Assembly: GCF_030272615.1 (NCBI RefSeq)
Contig: NW_026728906.1
Coordinates: 310,001 to 374,000, forward strand
Length of the DNA stretch: 64,000 nt
Direction: 5' to 3'
Source of the DNA: Cryptomeria japonica
Taxonomy: Eukaryota; Streptophyta; Pinopsida; Cupressales; Cupressaceae
The translations under genes were made by a program, and so were the position numbers. The number at the start of each line of letters is the position of its first letter. Position 1 is the stretch's first letter. Below, in pieces: positions 38,848 to 52,743 of this stretch. The notes under the pieces are model-generated. The model did no database searches. It was not told where the DNA came from and was given only the letters and a program-made list of their open reading frames with translations.

Positions 38848-40051
38848 TGTTAACAACAGCCAAGAGGGAAGAATGAGAGGGGGGTGAATCAGTCTTCACC
38901 GGAATAACAAACTTTACCGCAAAACACAGATTTGATAAACTGCAGTAATAAGACAGATAAGAAAATTAATAGCACAACACACAACACTAAGATTTTGATG
39001 CGCAAAACCCAGTTAAGCGAAAAACCATGGTGGGAACCTACCCACAGTAAGATGATACTCTACAATAGTATGTGAAAATATTACAATGAGGAATGCACAT
39101 GCATTCAGGCACACTGCCTAGAGCTCACTGCTCAAATAATATTTGCTCGGAAGGCTACAACCCTTAGGGAAGTCTCACTGACTCGCAATAAGATTTGGAC
39201 TACAATTCGAAAGAAATGAACGGAAAGAATAGCATCTCCAAATAGAATCTCACCACAAACTCAACATCGAAGGATACATCACATGTTCGCACACAAACCT
39301 CTCTCTGATAATGAAGACACAACATCAAACAACCAAATTACATGACTATATCACCTATATATATAATTTATCAACCTTGATAACAAGGTCGGCTAAACCC
39401 TCGACCCTCAATTAAAAAATTACATCACACGATACAAACACTGACCACCAGACCAATATAGTGGTTTACATAGCATAGCATGGTTCTAGGTCAAATTCCC
39501 AAACACATAACTCCACCGAAAATCACGCAAAGATCAATCGCAACACGCTACACCACCAGAAATGGTGCATAACACACAAATCATCACTGGTTGATAGAAA
39601 CCACCAAAAACTCACACAACGATAAATACAGATTGCCAAAACAAATAGGACATAATTAAAAAAAATACCAGCAAGCACATTAGAATCATCCACAATAGCT
39701 GCACCAACACTACTTTTCAAATCTTCATCGGTCAACGTCTGAAAGCTAAAGAACACAACCAATCAACAACGGCCAGGAAGAAAGATAACTTGCGGAGAAC
39801 CAAATCATGATTCAACTGAAATTAAGATACACAAGACCTTCCCAAGAAATATCCCAAAATCTCAGCACCAGATCTGATCACACCAAAATATACCAGAGGA
39901 TATACCGAACTCTGCGAAACAGTGATCAACAAAGCATCGCTACAAACCGGATCAGAAAATCTTCCCAATCTGCAATCACCAGAGAAAATCATAGGAATAT
40001 GTTGACATCAATGACCACAACATATCCTAGCATGACCAACAATATCCAACA
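38848..40051 (-). mobile_element. Solo LTR, copy 4
   Basis: Same solo LTR with ATTTA flanks at 38843-38847 and 40052-40056. It has G at 38883 where copies 1-3 have T. This makes the C-rich run near the LTR 3' end uninterrupted on the minus strand, which I take to be the older state. Confidence 0.75.
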
Positions 40052-43000
40052 ATTTATGCCAAAACAACCACTTTATATCACTAGTTCAAATCAAATATCT
40101 ATGCCAAAAGATCAGCCTATGCAAATTTTACCACACCAGAAAGTGCCAAAAAGCCAGCACACAAGGATCGGCTTTTTAATAAAATATCCCAAACCTTTAC
40201 ACATGCAGATTGACCATAGTAAAATAATTGATCGTCTTATTAAAATTGAAGACAAATCATCTTTTAGCTAATTAAGCGCTTCCACTATCCACACAATAAT
40301 GTGTTCCTAAAAAATCGCCCTACAGTAGAGCTTCAAATTTGTCAACTTGGTCTCCATGATCAACAATTTAATAAAAAATATATATAATTTAAAATACACT
40401 AATCAACCATGAAATAAAATCTCCTATTTTTATTTTATTATTTATACGATGAATTTTATAAACTTCAATTCATCGGGATTTTTAAAATCACAGTAGAAAC
40501 ACCTTCGGATTATCATGTCCTCACAAGAACACAAAAATATTATGGCACAAATCCACATTCCTTTCAGATGCTCAACCTCAATCAAAACCTCTATAAATCT
40601 GCAGTCATAATTAAAATAAATTACAAACATGTGAGTACCAAAAAACTAGTGGAGCTCAAAAAAAGAAAATGCACAGATTGAGATGAATGATAAGCTCTTA
40701 ATATCTTTGATCAACTTAGGGGTGATTAAAAATACATATCTAATACAGTTCCACCTATAATATCAGATGCTATCTAGAATCATGTAATGTTTCATGGATA
40801 AGATTAACATAACCAGGCATTATTCTAACAACTAACCATCTAGCAAACTTACATAGAAGAATATTCTAGTTAGAATATCATACACTAACAACACATAGCT
40901 TGAAAAATTGGCGTAGGCTATTTTGGGTTCATGGAGGTGCGAGCAAACGTTAATCTATAGTAAGTGAAATTGCTCAAACCCACAAAAAGGTCATTTGGAG
41001 CTCGTCGATTTTGCACAAGTCACGAGTTTTCTCTTGCACAAGTGTTTATCCTTTTGTAGACTACGGTCTTCTTCAGCATGGTTTTCTATGTGGTTTTCTT
41101 CTATTTTTTTGTGTGTGCCTGGTTTATTCGTGTGTGTACCTAATGTTCAGATTGCTTTGGAAAACCAGGTTATTTCCCCTGTTGGTGAACTTTTAACTAG
41201 CACATTTTTCAAGGACTAGTGCACCCAACACCCCTATTTTGCTAAAATAGGCTCAACTGTTGAGAGATGAAAGTGGACCTTGTAATTTGCATGAATCTAA
41301 TTTGTTTTGTTGTCCCATCACAACAAAATGTTTCGAAAAGGTGTGAACTTCATATAAACACAACTCCCTTTCCCATTCTAGGAATCAATGTACTCAATAT
41401 AGAAAACCAAAAAACCTAGTCAATCAAGCATTCAGGGAGCGAAACGATAAAGAAGTCCCAATTTGATTATTCAATCATTGAAATATATGCTATAGCAATT
41501 ATGATCAAGTGTATTATGTAATTCGTACCTAAGATAAGGTGTCATCATTTCACCATTTATCATTTTCTTAGCCTCTTTTCTTGTGGGGGCATGCATCCTA
41601 TCTCACCATTATCATTGTTGAAGAGAGAACACTAATACGCGGTTTGGATAAGGTAATCCCTTATATGAAATAACCATTTCTCCCAATTTTCTCTATCTAC
41701 AGGTCCAAATCCGATAACAAGAAAGTTAAAGAAAAGTAGACCAGACATTAGCAGGCATCACAAAACATTGATTGAACGAAAACCCTAAGAACAGGGCACC
41801 CAGCAGTCATTGACCCATATTTTTAAGAGGCAAGTGATCAAATATTGTCGATTTCATTTTCGATCATCTCTCAATTTTCCCTCAACTTTAGACACGGATC
41901 TCCAACGTTTCTCTCTAGTACAATTAGCTTCATATTACAGTCCCAATTTCCTCTCTATGTCTCCATCTCAGATATGTCTTACTCTTTCTATATTTCATCT
42001 TGTATCTACTACATTCTATAAAACTTAGTCATTTTACCATTGTTAGACTAGTTCATCTATAGACACTTCACTGTCTCCATCTCATGCAACAAAAGGAACA
42101 GGAACCTAATTTCGTATCCCTTCCTTAAAGACAACAACTAGTCCTATTCTTATTACTAATTATGTTGTGTCAACTAAGATCTTCTAGCTTACATTGGTCA
42201 ATCGTAGGATCTTGTTTCCTCCATTTCAAGGTTTACATTGATTTATGAGATGGTATGATTATATATGCTACATAAACCAACATTTTTTAAGGTATGATCC
42301 CATATTGTATTGGTATAAAATTGGTGGTACTGAAACCAACATTGATATAGAAAAAAATAGACATTTTTATTTCTAACGTGTTTCCATCTACATCTTTCAC
42401 TTGTCTTGCAATTGTGTACATTCTCATGTAAATACCAACGATGTTATACTCGCGCCCTTTTATGCTTCATACCATAATGTGACTCCTCTAATTCCATAAG
42501 ACCAGGAGTGCGCAAGGAGTGTAATGCTTCGTGTGGTTCATGTAACTAAACTCGGCTTCTATTTGTAGATATGAGCAAAGGTTGTGTTTTTATCACTTAA
42601 AATGTGCTTTATATGTTTTCTTAAATGCTCACATATACATACTGGTGGCATAAAATGAAAGTAAGCGTGTAGGACTCAATAGAATATAAAATAGTGACTA
42701 GTGATTTAGAACTTTCCTTGGTGTAACCCAATAAAAAATATTGAAAAGAATGGAGTTGTACCCTCATCTCTAGTATCAATTAAATGCAAGATTCACAAGC
42801 CAACTTCTCAATTTGAGTCTTAAATACAAAGTGGACATTACCTAGCACTTATGTAATTTCGTACAATATTGTATTCTTGTGGAAAGAGCTTGCTTAACAA
42901 TATGCTCGAGTTCTACGCTCATTGACTAATTCTCTCCAATGACAAAACTTATGTTTCCATGAGTTGAAATCTAGAATCTCCATTTCCAAGTGTTGCACCA

Positions 43001-44046
43001 TCTTATTACTCGACGTTTTTCTTCATCCAAATCTATTGATTGATATCTTCATTATTTTATAGTCTCTCTTTTCAATGTCTTCCCCCAAGCTAAACTATGC
43101 AACCAAATAGCGTTCACTTCCTTGTCAACCTCAATCAAAACCTAGAATAAAAAACATGCACCTAGCTATCAAATATGGAATAAAATACATGCACTTGTCT
43201 AAAACAAATTAGCACTTCCCTAAATAAATCATGTAGAAAACTTTCTCCAATACCAACCGATCGATAATCAAATCGAATATTCCATTCTAATCTCACCATC
43301 GCTGATTTTTGTTCTCTTCACTTATGTGCCGATCCAATGCACTATGCTACTGATGTGAACATTCAGAAAGCCAAAATTGGTATCTTCTACATCTACACCT
43401 TCCACTTGTCTTGAAATTTTGTATGTGGTCAAATTTTGTGCCTACAATGTTATACATAATATTTCGCACCCCTTTGTGATTTATAACAATATGTCACCCC
43501 TGTAATACCACAAGACTATTTAATAAAGAGTATGTTGATTGAATAAGATTTATGTATTTGAAATATGCTTCTTTTTTGTTGTGAGCATGTACTATGTTTT
43601 TCATCAACTCAAGACATTATTGTTGCAGTTTCTTAAGAATTTGAGTATCTGCAGTAGTTGCATAGAATGAAAATGAGCAAGCTTCAAAGACATAGGTTAT
43701 ATAGACATCGAAGGCATGAAAGAAGAGGTCGTGAAGCTTTAGAATGAACTGATGTATGAAGCTCTATTTTATTAGATCATTTATAAATGCATGGGAAAAG
43801 TAGAAGATTATGATATTTGCAGATCTCACTGATAATGTATGAGTTATATCTATTATCTTATTCTTGATGGAAATGCGATTGCCAATTTCTCAATATGACG
43901 ACACTTTTATCTTCTTCGTATCAATCAACAAATACCTTGAGATATTGGAAATTATATTCAAAATGCGCTTACAACTTACCTTAAAATGTGTTACAGCAAA
44001 GTGAAATTTTAATGTTGTCATCAAAGGGACAAAACGACATCAATAT

Positions 44047-44266
44047 TTAATTTTCAATCTTTGGAATATGATGAGGACATACTGATGTCCAAAACAGATG
44101 CTATGAATGGCACAAGAGGACGCCAATAACCCTAAAATGATAGTTTTATTCAACGGTTAATTTTCAATCTTTGGAATATGATGAGGACATGCTGATGTCC
44201 AAAACAGATGCTATGAATGGCACAAGAGGACGCCAATAACCCTAAAATGATAGTTTTATTCAACGG
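44047..44266 (-). terminator. 110-bp tandem duplication with two poly(A) signals, copy 4
   Basis: Same arrangement downstream of the fourth germin-like gene, with no difference seen. Confidence 0.65.
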
Positions 44267-44323
44267 TGAGAAAAAAGAATTGGGAAAGACGGTCTTCATT
44301 GGGAGACCTCTTGTTTGTTTTGT

Positions 44324-45084
44324 TTAGTATGCGAATTTCTTTTGAATGTAATTCACCAGTTCCTGGGTGATGCGGAAGGCCTTGCTCAAAACGGAATCGG
44401 GGAGAGGGGGATTCGCCGCAAACAGAGAATTGGCGATTGTCTGAACTCCGGGAAACTGGCTGCTCAATCCAGCTATGGCCACTGCATTTTCATGCCCCAC
44501 ATTCTGCTGGAAATGAACAAGTGCCTTTGGAAACACAAACACATCTCCCTTCTCCAAAGTTTTGCTGAAAAATTTGTTGCTGGTGTCAATGAAACCCACA
44601 AGAAGCTGGCCTTCCAGTAAAACAAGAACTTCGGTGGCTCTTGGGTGTGTGTGAGGAGGATTTATTCCACCCACTGCGTAGTCGATGCGGACCAACGATA
44701 TTCCAAACGTATTGAGGCCTGGTATCTGTTTAACGTTCGCCATCGTTACGTTGGAGCCCACATCATTGTCGGTGTTCCCTGCCTGCCCAAGTCCCCGGAA
44801 GAAGAAATCGTTTGCTGAAACTTGCATTGGGTCTTTGCAAACGAACCCGTTCACCAAAACTGTTTAAAACAAGATCAAATCAATCTGTCTGTTAGTAACT
44901 CGACTCGTCTAATAAGCAAATCATTATCATTGTTTATGTATAAATATTCTCACTCACCGTTGCTTTCCTCATCTGCAACGCAGAAATCTTGCAAGGGATC
45001 CGGATCCCCTGCCATGACCCTGTCGCTGTAACAGCATATCAACAGAAAAAGTCCCAACGTGAAGTAAATCATGCGGTTAGCCAT
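44324..45084 (-). CDS. Germin-like protein (secreted cupin), copy 4
   Basis: Exons 45084-44958 and 44859-44324 encode the same protein as copies 1-3. No coding or splice-site change was seen. Like copy 3 it has T about 536 bp upstream of the start codon (45620). The cupin motifs, disulfide cysteines and signal peptide are intact. Confidence 0.94.
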
Positions 45085-45147
45085 TGTAATAGAAACGCAG
45101 ACACAAGAGATCAGGATATGAATGTCTATTACAAACCCATTACACGC

Positions 45148-45247
45148 TTTATATAGCCCAAACCATAACTCTCCGCAAAGACTAATTCATCTTGACTCCG
45201 TATATTTCACGGATCCTTCCAGAGTTGTTGCTCTTTTCCTTACGTCA
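45148..45247 (-). promoter_or_regulatory. Core promoter of germin-like copy 4
   Basis: Same TATA box (45155-45148), TTGACT and TGACGTAA, with no difference seen. Confidence 0.65.
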
Positions 45248-47895
45248 CACTAAGTCTTACTGCATGTGGTTGTCTCGCCTGCTACCGCAGATGTATTCTC
45301 ACCATCCTTTCATTAACGTTGAAATTTTCTATCTTCTCCCTGCCCTGCTGCGTATGCCTATCTCAAGATCAACTTACCTCCTGCCTTACACGTATTCTCG
45401 CCATCGCCATCATTTTAGTAATGTGGAATTGTTTAGACTTAATTGGAACGGTGGGCTTCTTCAAAGGAAACAATATATAAATCTTTCTCCACCGTGGGAG
45501 AATCGGTATGAGAGGAAAGTTTCTTTCTTGGAGTTGGATATTGGCCTAAAGACTGTCCATGCTTTGTACCCTTTTTCAATGAGATTTTTATCTCTCGTCA
45601 TTTAAATTAATTTATGTTATTCAATGTTTATTTCTCAGATTGTCTATGTTCTAGGACAGAAAAACATTGCTCAAAATAACTTATGTTCATTTACTTTACA
45701 TTGAATGCGTTGATTAGAATATCTATTTCACATCCATCTACAATTTTGAAGTCAAGTAGGTGTATTACTTTTCTTTAGCAGTTTTGGAGACCTAAATTAT
45801 AGGTTTAAGACAACATATGCAAACATAAGAACCAATTTATGGAGGATAAATGTATAAGAAGATAGATTTTGGAGAGGTATTCTACAAGAAAAAAAACTTT
45901 TTGGTGGTGTTGAGAATCCCATCTTGGAAGAGACCATGTTGTCCAAGGGATCTAGTATTTAGAATTATTTAAGATCGTTTTATTTTTCCAAACCCTAGAG
46001 GGTAGATGGGTAGCGGAAATAGAATCCGGTTTTGACATTACAATTCACTAGAATCCATCACCTCTATAAGATATAACCTTATTAAGACGTTGATGTCTGA
46101 TTTTCAGAATGTCATGGGTGAGTAGTTTGAATGCATCTTGAACTACCTTGGGTCAAGGTACAACAGTGACTAAAAATCGTACCGCTTCCAATACTCATAA
46201 CTATAATGAATGTAAACCGCGATATTTTAGAGAAAAGAGCCTTCATTCTCAAACTGTTGATGGGTGCGAAAACATTGCTCACGTTGCGTTGAGTGCGTTG
46301 CTTAGATTGTCTCTTTCACATCCATCTACAGTTGAACTCGGCCAAAATTTAATCTTTAGGTGAGTGTGTTGTTGTAAATGAAGTGCATTGTTGTAAATGA
46401 AGTAGGTGTCTTTTCTAGCAGTTTTGGAGATCAAAATTTTACCTTTAGGTGAGTGAATTCTCTTTAATAAAGTAGGTTTACTACTTTTTCTAATGTTTGA
46501 GATCTGTCTATTTCCATTTTTCGACACCAAAACTTTTCGTCCAGTTGACTGCATTGTCCTCTCGATTCTCCTTTTAACAAAGTACATACAGTTGATTTAG
46601 ATGATTTATTTTTTATTATTTTTGTGAGATATATGTTTATTTAATATTTTTTTTAACTTAATGTTTTGATGAATTAGTTGTTTGGGGTAACTAAATAGGA
46701 AAATATAATATTAAAGATTATTTTTTTCCTCTTACTTCAATCAAATATATGAGAAAAGTATTTCATATTGATTAGACATTTCATTTTATTTATTTTTATT
46801 TATATTGATTGAATTTTCTTTTCTTTTATATCAAATAATATGACAATTATAAATAGTTTATAAAAAATATTCAATTTGAGAAGTAAAAAATGCGTTAAAA
46901 GTGATATATTGGGATGATTCTTGGTTGGGAAACGTTTAGTTCCATGATCCCTTGTTTACCTATCAAGAATTATCTTTTTACTCTCTTTGGATAAGGGTGG
47001 CTAACTAATGAACTTTTTACAATTAAGAAATCAAAGTGATCAACAATCGAATATAAGGAACAAATAGAGTGAGAGGGGGAATAAAATTCTACACCTGATC
47101 GATTCATGATTATAATAAGTGGTTCATATTATAGAAGAGCAAGTCAATAAAACAGTTTGGTCATATTTTACGCTAGTATAATCTCAGTTTTCTTGATAAC
47201 TACTCGAGTACATTTTTTTTTAATATCTCTCATAGGTTTTACCTTGTCTTTCATACCACACTCACAATCTCCAATTCCCCATTGAGTTTCCACAAATGAC
47301 TAATACGAAAGGTAAATCTACATCCATGTAAGAGCATGGACACCGGGAGTGATCTAATATTGGATGCAATTAAGTGAGGAATATTTTTTGAATGAATCCC
47401 TATACTTTTGGACCCTTTAATGACATGGTTTGCATAAGTAAGAAAATGTTTATTAATGTAGAGAGCATGGTTTTAGGTACTTTTCTATGTGGAGGTGATA
47501 CAAATAGGCATGGGTAGCCTATGCGGTTACAGATGATTGTGGTTCTTCCATCAACGCTATTCTCTTTTTTATTGAATGATATGGTGTAATAGAAAAGTCA
47601 AGAATATACAACTAGCAATTGCACCTTGGTGTGCAATATGTATGCCGAATAGATGTGGAATGATTATTAAAAAAAATTGATCTATTTTTTCATATATTTG
47701 TGCAACACGTGAGATAAATTAGCAAACCATTTAGTAAATGATATTATTTATTCAACAAAGGTCTCAACATTTGAAAAAATTATAGATCCAAATCAACTAT
47801 GCATCTACTTAAACGGACAAATGCAATCAAACAAAACCCTTAAACTGGGAATATAATCGAGTTCCATTACCAATATTCTTATGTTTTGTTTGAAA

Positions 47896-48562
47896 TAGGG
47901 AGAGAAGGAGAGAGGGAGATATAGGGATATAAAGAGAGAGATAGAGGAGGAAGAGTGAGGGAAAGATAAAGGAGTGAGGAGATAGAGTTAGGCGATAAAT
48001 ATAGAGAGGAAGATAGAGATCGAGATTGATATAGATATGGAGAAGAATAGGGATATGGATATGAGAGGAAGAGATAAAGAGAGAGGAGAGAGAAATAGAT
48101 AGAGATAGAAGAGATAAATATATAGAGAGGGGGAGAGAGAATGAGCGAGGGATAACTTTGAATCAATTGTGCATTCATTAATACAAACCAAACATAAGTG
48201 AAAGAAAACCTTTCAATCAAAAGATAATTGAACTCCATTACCAATAGGCTCATGTTATGTTTGCAATAGTGAGAGGGGAGATATGAATAGATAAAGAGAG
48301 CGAGACATGTCTGGAGATAGGGTGACAGAGGAAGAGAGAGCTAGAGATGGGAATGAAGAGAGGGAGGTGGCAAAGAAATAGATGGTTAAAGAGAGTGAGA
48401 CGTGCCTAGATAGAGTGAGAGAGGATGAAAAGGACAAATAAAGAGAGATATAGTTGTAGAGGGATAAGGAGAAATTAAGATAAAGATTAGGAGATAGAAA
48501 CGGATAGAAAAGAAGAGATACAAAGATACAAAAGGGGAGAGAGAGAGGGAGGGAGGGAGGGA
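47896..48562. repeat. Two GA-rich purine blocks, copy 4
   Basis: Same length, with a single A to G change at 48548 that turns one GAGA step into GGGA. Shared with copy 5. Confidence 0.85.
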
Positions 48563-51539
48563 TATTTTTGGGCCAATTTGTAATTCAAACTCGTTAATGA
48601 AGATGTTAACATAGGTTGACACCTAGTATGGTGGTTATACCTTTTGTAAATCTTTGAACCAATAGTAATAGTATTAACATAGTATTGAATTATTTGTAAT
48701 TGCCATGTATAACCTCATTTTGTGTGTTTTGTCACGTATGCACTATCCTTTAGTGCATTATCCACTTATACTTCTCAGTACATAATACATCTGAGGAATT
48801 TTGTAGATAGAGTGGCAAGGGAAGAAGTTACATAGAAGTTGTATACTTCAACACTTCTCTTGTTTGTATTTATTTCTCACATTTGGGAGTCTTAAATTAC
48901 ACACTATAATTATTTTCTCGATATCCATACTTGCCTTGCTTTAGCTTTACAAACAACCTTATGACCACACATAATAAGGTCAAGTCATCCTAAAGCCCAT
49001 ACAACCTTGCATCCCTCTAATGACATGTGTGGTTAATAATCACATTCTAAACTGAATTAACAATAGCTTCGATTTTATGTCCAACGACCATTAAGTTTAA
49101 TTTAATCTAAATTGTTCTATTGATCTAGATTCTCCTTTAAATAAGAATAATATTTAAGAAGTCATAAACATATAATTTAATATTAAATTTTTTAAATACA
49201 TAATTAATTATTTTAATATTATAAACTTTTAAAAGCAATAAATATTAATAGATAAAAATTTCAAAATAAATTAAAACAAATTATTTTTAAAATTCAAAAT
49301 ATAATTTAAAAATAATAATATATAGAACTTTTTACATTTTTAAAAATACTAAAAAATCGAACTATTTCAACAATGAGGTTTAGACCAACCATGCACTACA
49401 ATTTGCAATCAACAAATAACAAATGGTATGAGCACTAAGTAATTCATCATATATCTTCGCATTTCTCCATCATAATCAGTAAAATTCAATTAACTTTGAG
49501 AAGTAACAAGAACCCATGCAAAATGTAGAAAGACAGCACAAACATCCACCATATCTTCAACAAAACTTATGTATTAATTTCAACAAGTCTTGGAAACAAT
49601 CTCTAGCTTCCTCCTCCTACTCTACTTTCTAACAGTTCTGCTCTACTCTATTATCCACCTATTAACCTTTAAAAATGAGAAGGCAAACCTTATATAGAAG
49701 TCTTGATACAAATGAATGTCCGAGATTGATTTGAATTTAATGGCCGAGATTTAACCATGAAACCCTAATTAGGGCTAGTTATAACAACAACCACTTTAAC
49801 CAATGAGAAAACTACAACACTTTGGGCACATGTCCCTCTTTGAATGTGGATCAATGAGAAATGAGATTAGGTACATTGAATAATATTTGATGTAATGCCA
49901 TATGTCACTTGCTCCTCCTTTGATGAGTTAGGTTCAATACACCTACAAGAACTGACTTGGCATCACTGAATTGGTCTATGATGATCAAGCACCACCTTAG
50001 CTTGCATGTCTCCCTAGCAATATGTCGACACTCAACATCATCCAATTGCTTGATGTGATGGTTCATATTCTCAAATTGCATCCTCTTGAAAATCAAGTTT
50101 CTAGCTTTGATTAACTCTTCTAAAACTATTTATAACATGTAATTTTTTTCATATCAGTTATCTTTTTCTTGAATAATATTTTAGGAGATTGACAAAATAC
50201 CTAGGTTTACATTTATTATACTTTTAGTATTGTTATCTATTCTTTCATTGTGGTAGATGTAAAATGTTTCTATCATAATTTTGTGGGATACATATATGAC
50301 TAATCCATTACAATACAAGGAACATTTTGGAGCACCAACAACAACTACGTATTTAGACTTTGTTAGTGTATCTGAATGTTCCTTCTAGATAAATTTTAGA
50401 GTTGATATTAGCTTGTTAGGATGTTGGTTTCTTGGGATTCTATGCCTGTGTGTGATGACATTTCATTATATTAATTAAAATATTTCTAATTGATAGAGTT
50501 TCTATTTTATTTATGATTTTAATATACATATTTATATAATTTATAAAAAACTTTTCAATAAAATATTTAATATATTTATAAAAATCTTTATCATAATAAT
50601 GTATATTTAATTCAAATAAAAATTTCTATCTTAATTTGTTTTAAATTTAATGAAAAATAAATAAATAAGTATAAATTATTTTGTAATTTATGAAATAGGC
50701 TCATGACAATAACTGCATAGTTACTCTCTAGTTGGTATGATGTCAAAAAAATTAGATGCACGTAACATCATTTGGCTACCAGTTGGAGGAATTGTTGAAG
50801 AGATTGTATGGTTAATTAGTAACTTATATTTCATAAGTTTTATTTTTCAAAAAGCTTTGAATGAAACCTACACTAGATGTGTGTGCATGTAACCACCCAG
50901 ATGATGGAACTTTACTACATTTTGTGTAGTATAATTCACGAAATGATACTTCATCATTAAAATATGTGAACAATTTTTAAAATAACCAAATTGGAAAGAG
51001 CATAAACAATACGGGGGCAAAAAGAACACAAAATATGCACTAGGAACTATTATTGTCTTCCTCCATAAAAGCCTCCACAAAAAAGTGCTTGTAATAGGAA
51101 TAAATCTCTGGAAGCAATTATTCTCATCCAAAATTCATGTAACAAAGATTCATAGTTGACAAAGGATCTTTTCATCAGCAATGGAACAAGGGACACTATA
51201 GCCTAAAAAGGCAAACGTGACTACCAAAATAAAGTAAAACTAGATGAGGCCATGAGGCAAAACAAAATCTCCACATGCCCTCTAATGCTAGATAACTGGT
51301 CTAAGTGGTGCAAAACATGACCTTGAAGAACTCAAGTAACGGTAAAAAAAGGTTAAAAATTAGACCAAGAAGGAGTCTTGCGGCCTTGTAAATAGCCAAA
51401 ATGACATTCATGCAAGGAAAAATTAATAGAGAAAGACAAAACAGTTTTATTCAAATTGTTCAAAATTCATGCAAAAATAGATAAGCAACATATGCAACTC
51501 TAAGATTGACCAAAAATTGATTTGATTTGACAATATTTA

Positions 51540-52743
51540 TGTTAACAACAGCCAAGAGGGAAGAATGAGAGGGGGGTGAATCAGTCTTCACCGGAATAAC
51601 AAACTTTACCGCAAAACACAGATTTGATAAACTGCAGTAATAAGACAGATAAGAAAATTAATAGCACAACACACAACACTAAGATTTTGATGCGCAAAAC
51701 CCAGTTAAGCGAAAAACCATGGTGGGAACCTACCCACAGTAAGATGATACTCTACAATAGTATGTGAAAATATTACAATGAGGAATGCACATGCATTCAG
51801 GCACACTGCCTAGAGCTCACTGCTCAAATAATATTTGCTCGGAAGGCTACAACCCTTAGGGAAGTCTCACTGACTCGCAATAAGATTTGGACTACAATTC
51901 GAAAGAAATGAACGGAAAGAATAGCATCTCCAAATAGAATCTCACCACAAACTCAACATCGAAGGATACATCACATGTTCGCACACAAACCTCTCTCTGA
52001 TAATGAAGACACAACATCAAACAACCAAATTACATGACTATATCACCTATATATATAATTTATCAACCTTGATAACAAGGTCGGCTAAACCCTCGACCCT
52101 CAATTAAAAAATTACATCACACGATACAAACACTGACCACCAGACCAATATAGTGGTTTACATAGCATAGCATGGTTCTAGGTCAAATTCCCAAACACAT
52201 AACTCCACCGAAAATCACGCAAAGATCAATCGCAACACGCTACACCACCAGAAATGGTGCATAACACACAAATCATCACTGGTTGATAGAAACCACCAAA
52301 AACTCGCACAACAATAAATACAGATTGCCAAAACAAATAGGACATAATTAAAAAAAATACCAGCAAGCACATTAGAATCATCCACAATAGCTGCACCAAC
52401 ACTACTTTTCAAATCTTCATCGGTCAACGTCTGAAAGCTAAAGAACACAACCAATCAACAACGGCCAGGAAGAAAGATAACTTGCGGAGAACCAAATCAT
52501 GATTCAACTGAAATTAAGATACACAAGACCTTCCCAAGAAATATCCCAAAATCTCAGCACCAGATCTGATCACACCAAAATATACCAGAGGATATACCGA
52601 ACTCTGCGAAACAGTGATCAACAAAGCATCGCTACAAACCGGATCAGAAAATCTTCCCAATCTGCAATCACCAGAGAAAATCATAGGAATATGTTGACAT
52701 CAATGACCACAACATATCCTAGCATGACCAACAATATCCAACA
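51540..52743 (-). mobile_element. Solo LTR, copy 5
   Basis: Same solo LTR with ATTTA flanks at 51535-51539 and 52744-52748. It shares G at 51575 with copy 4 (38883) and has two private changes, G at 52306 and A at 52313. Confidence 0.75.

Larger units (their letters stand above)
38077..50768. repeat. Tandem unit, copy 4 (12,692 bp)
   Basis: Fourth full copy. Variants shared only with copy 5 are G at 38883, T at 41566, C at 41606, T at 47017 and G at 48548. T at 45620 is shared only with copy 3. Private variants are T at 47643 and T at 47846, and both replace the C of a CpG. Stretches without a gene (38077-38847, 40057-44046, 45248-47895, 48563-50768) match copy 1 shifted by 38,076. Confidence 0.97.
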
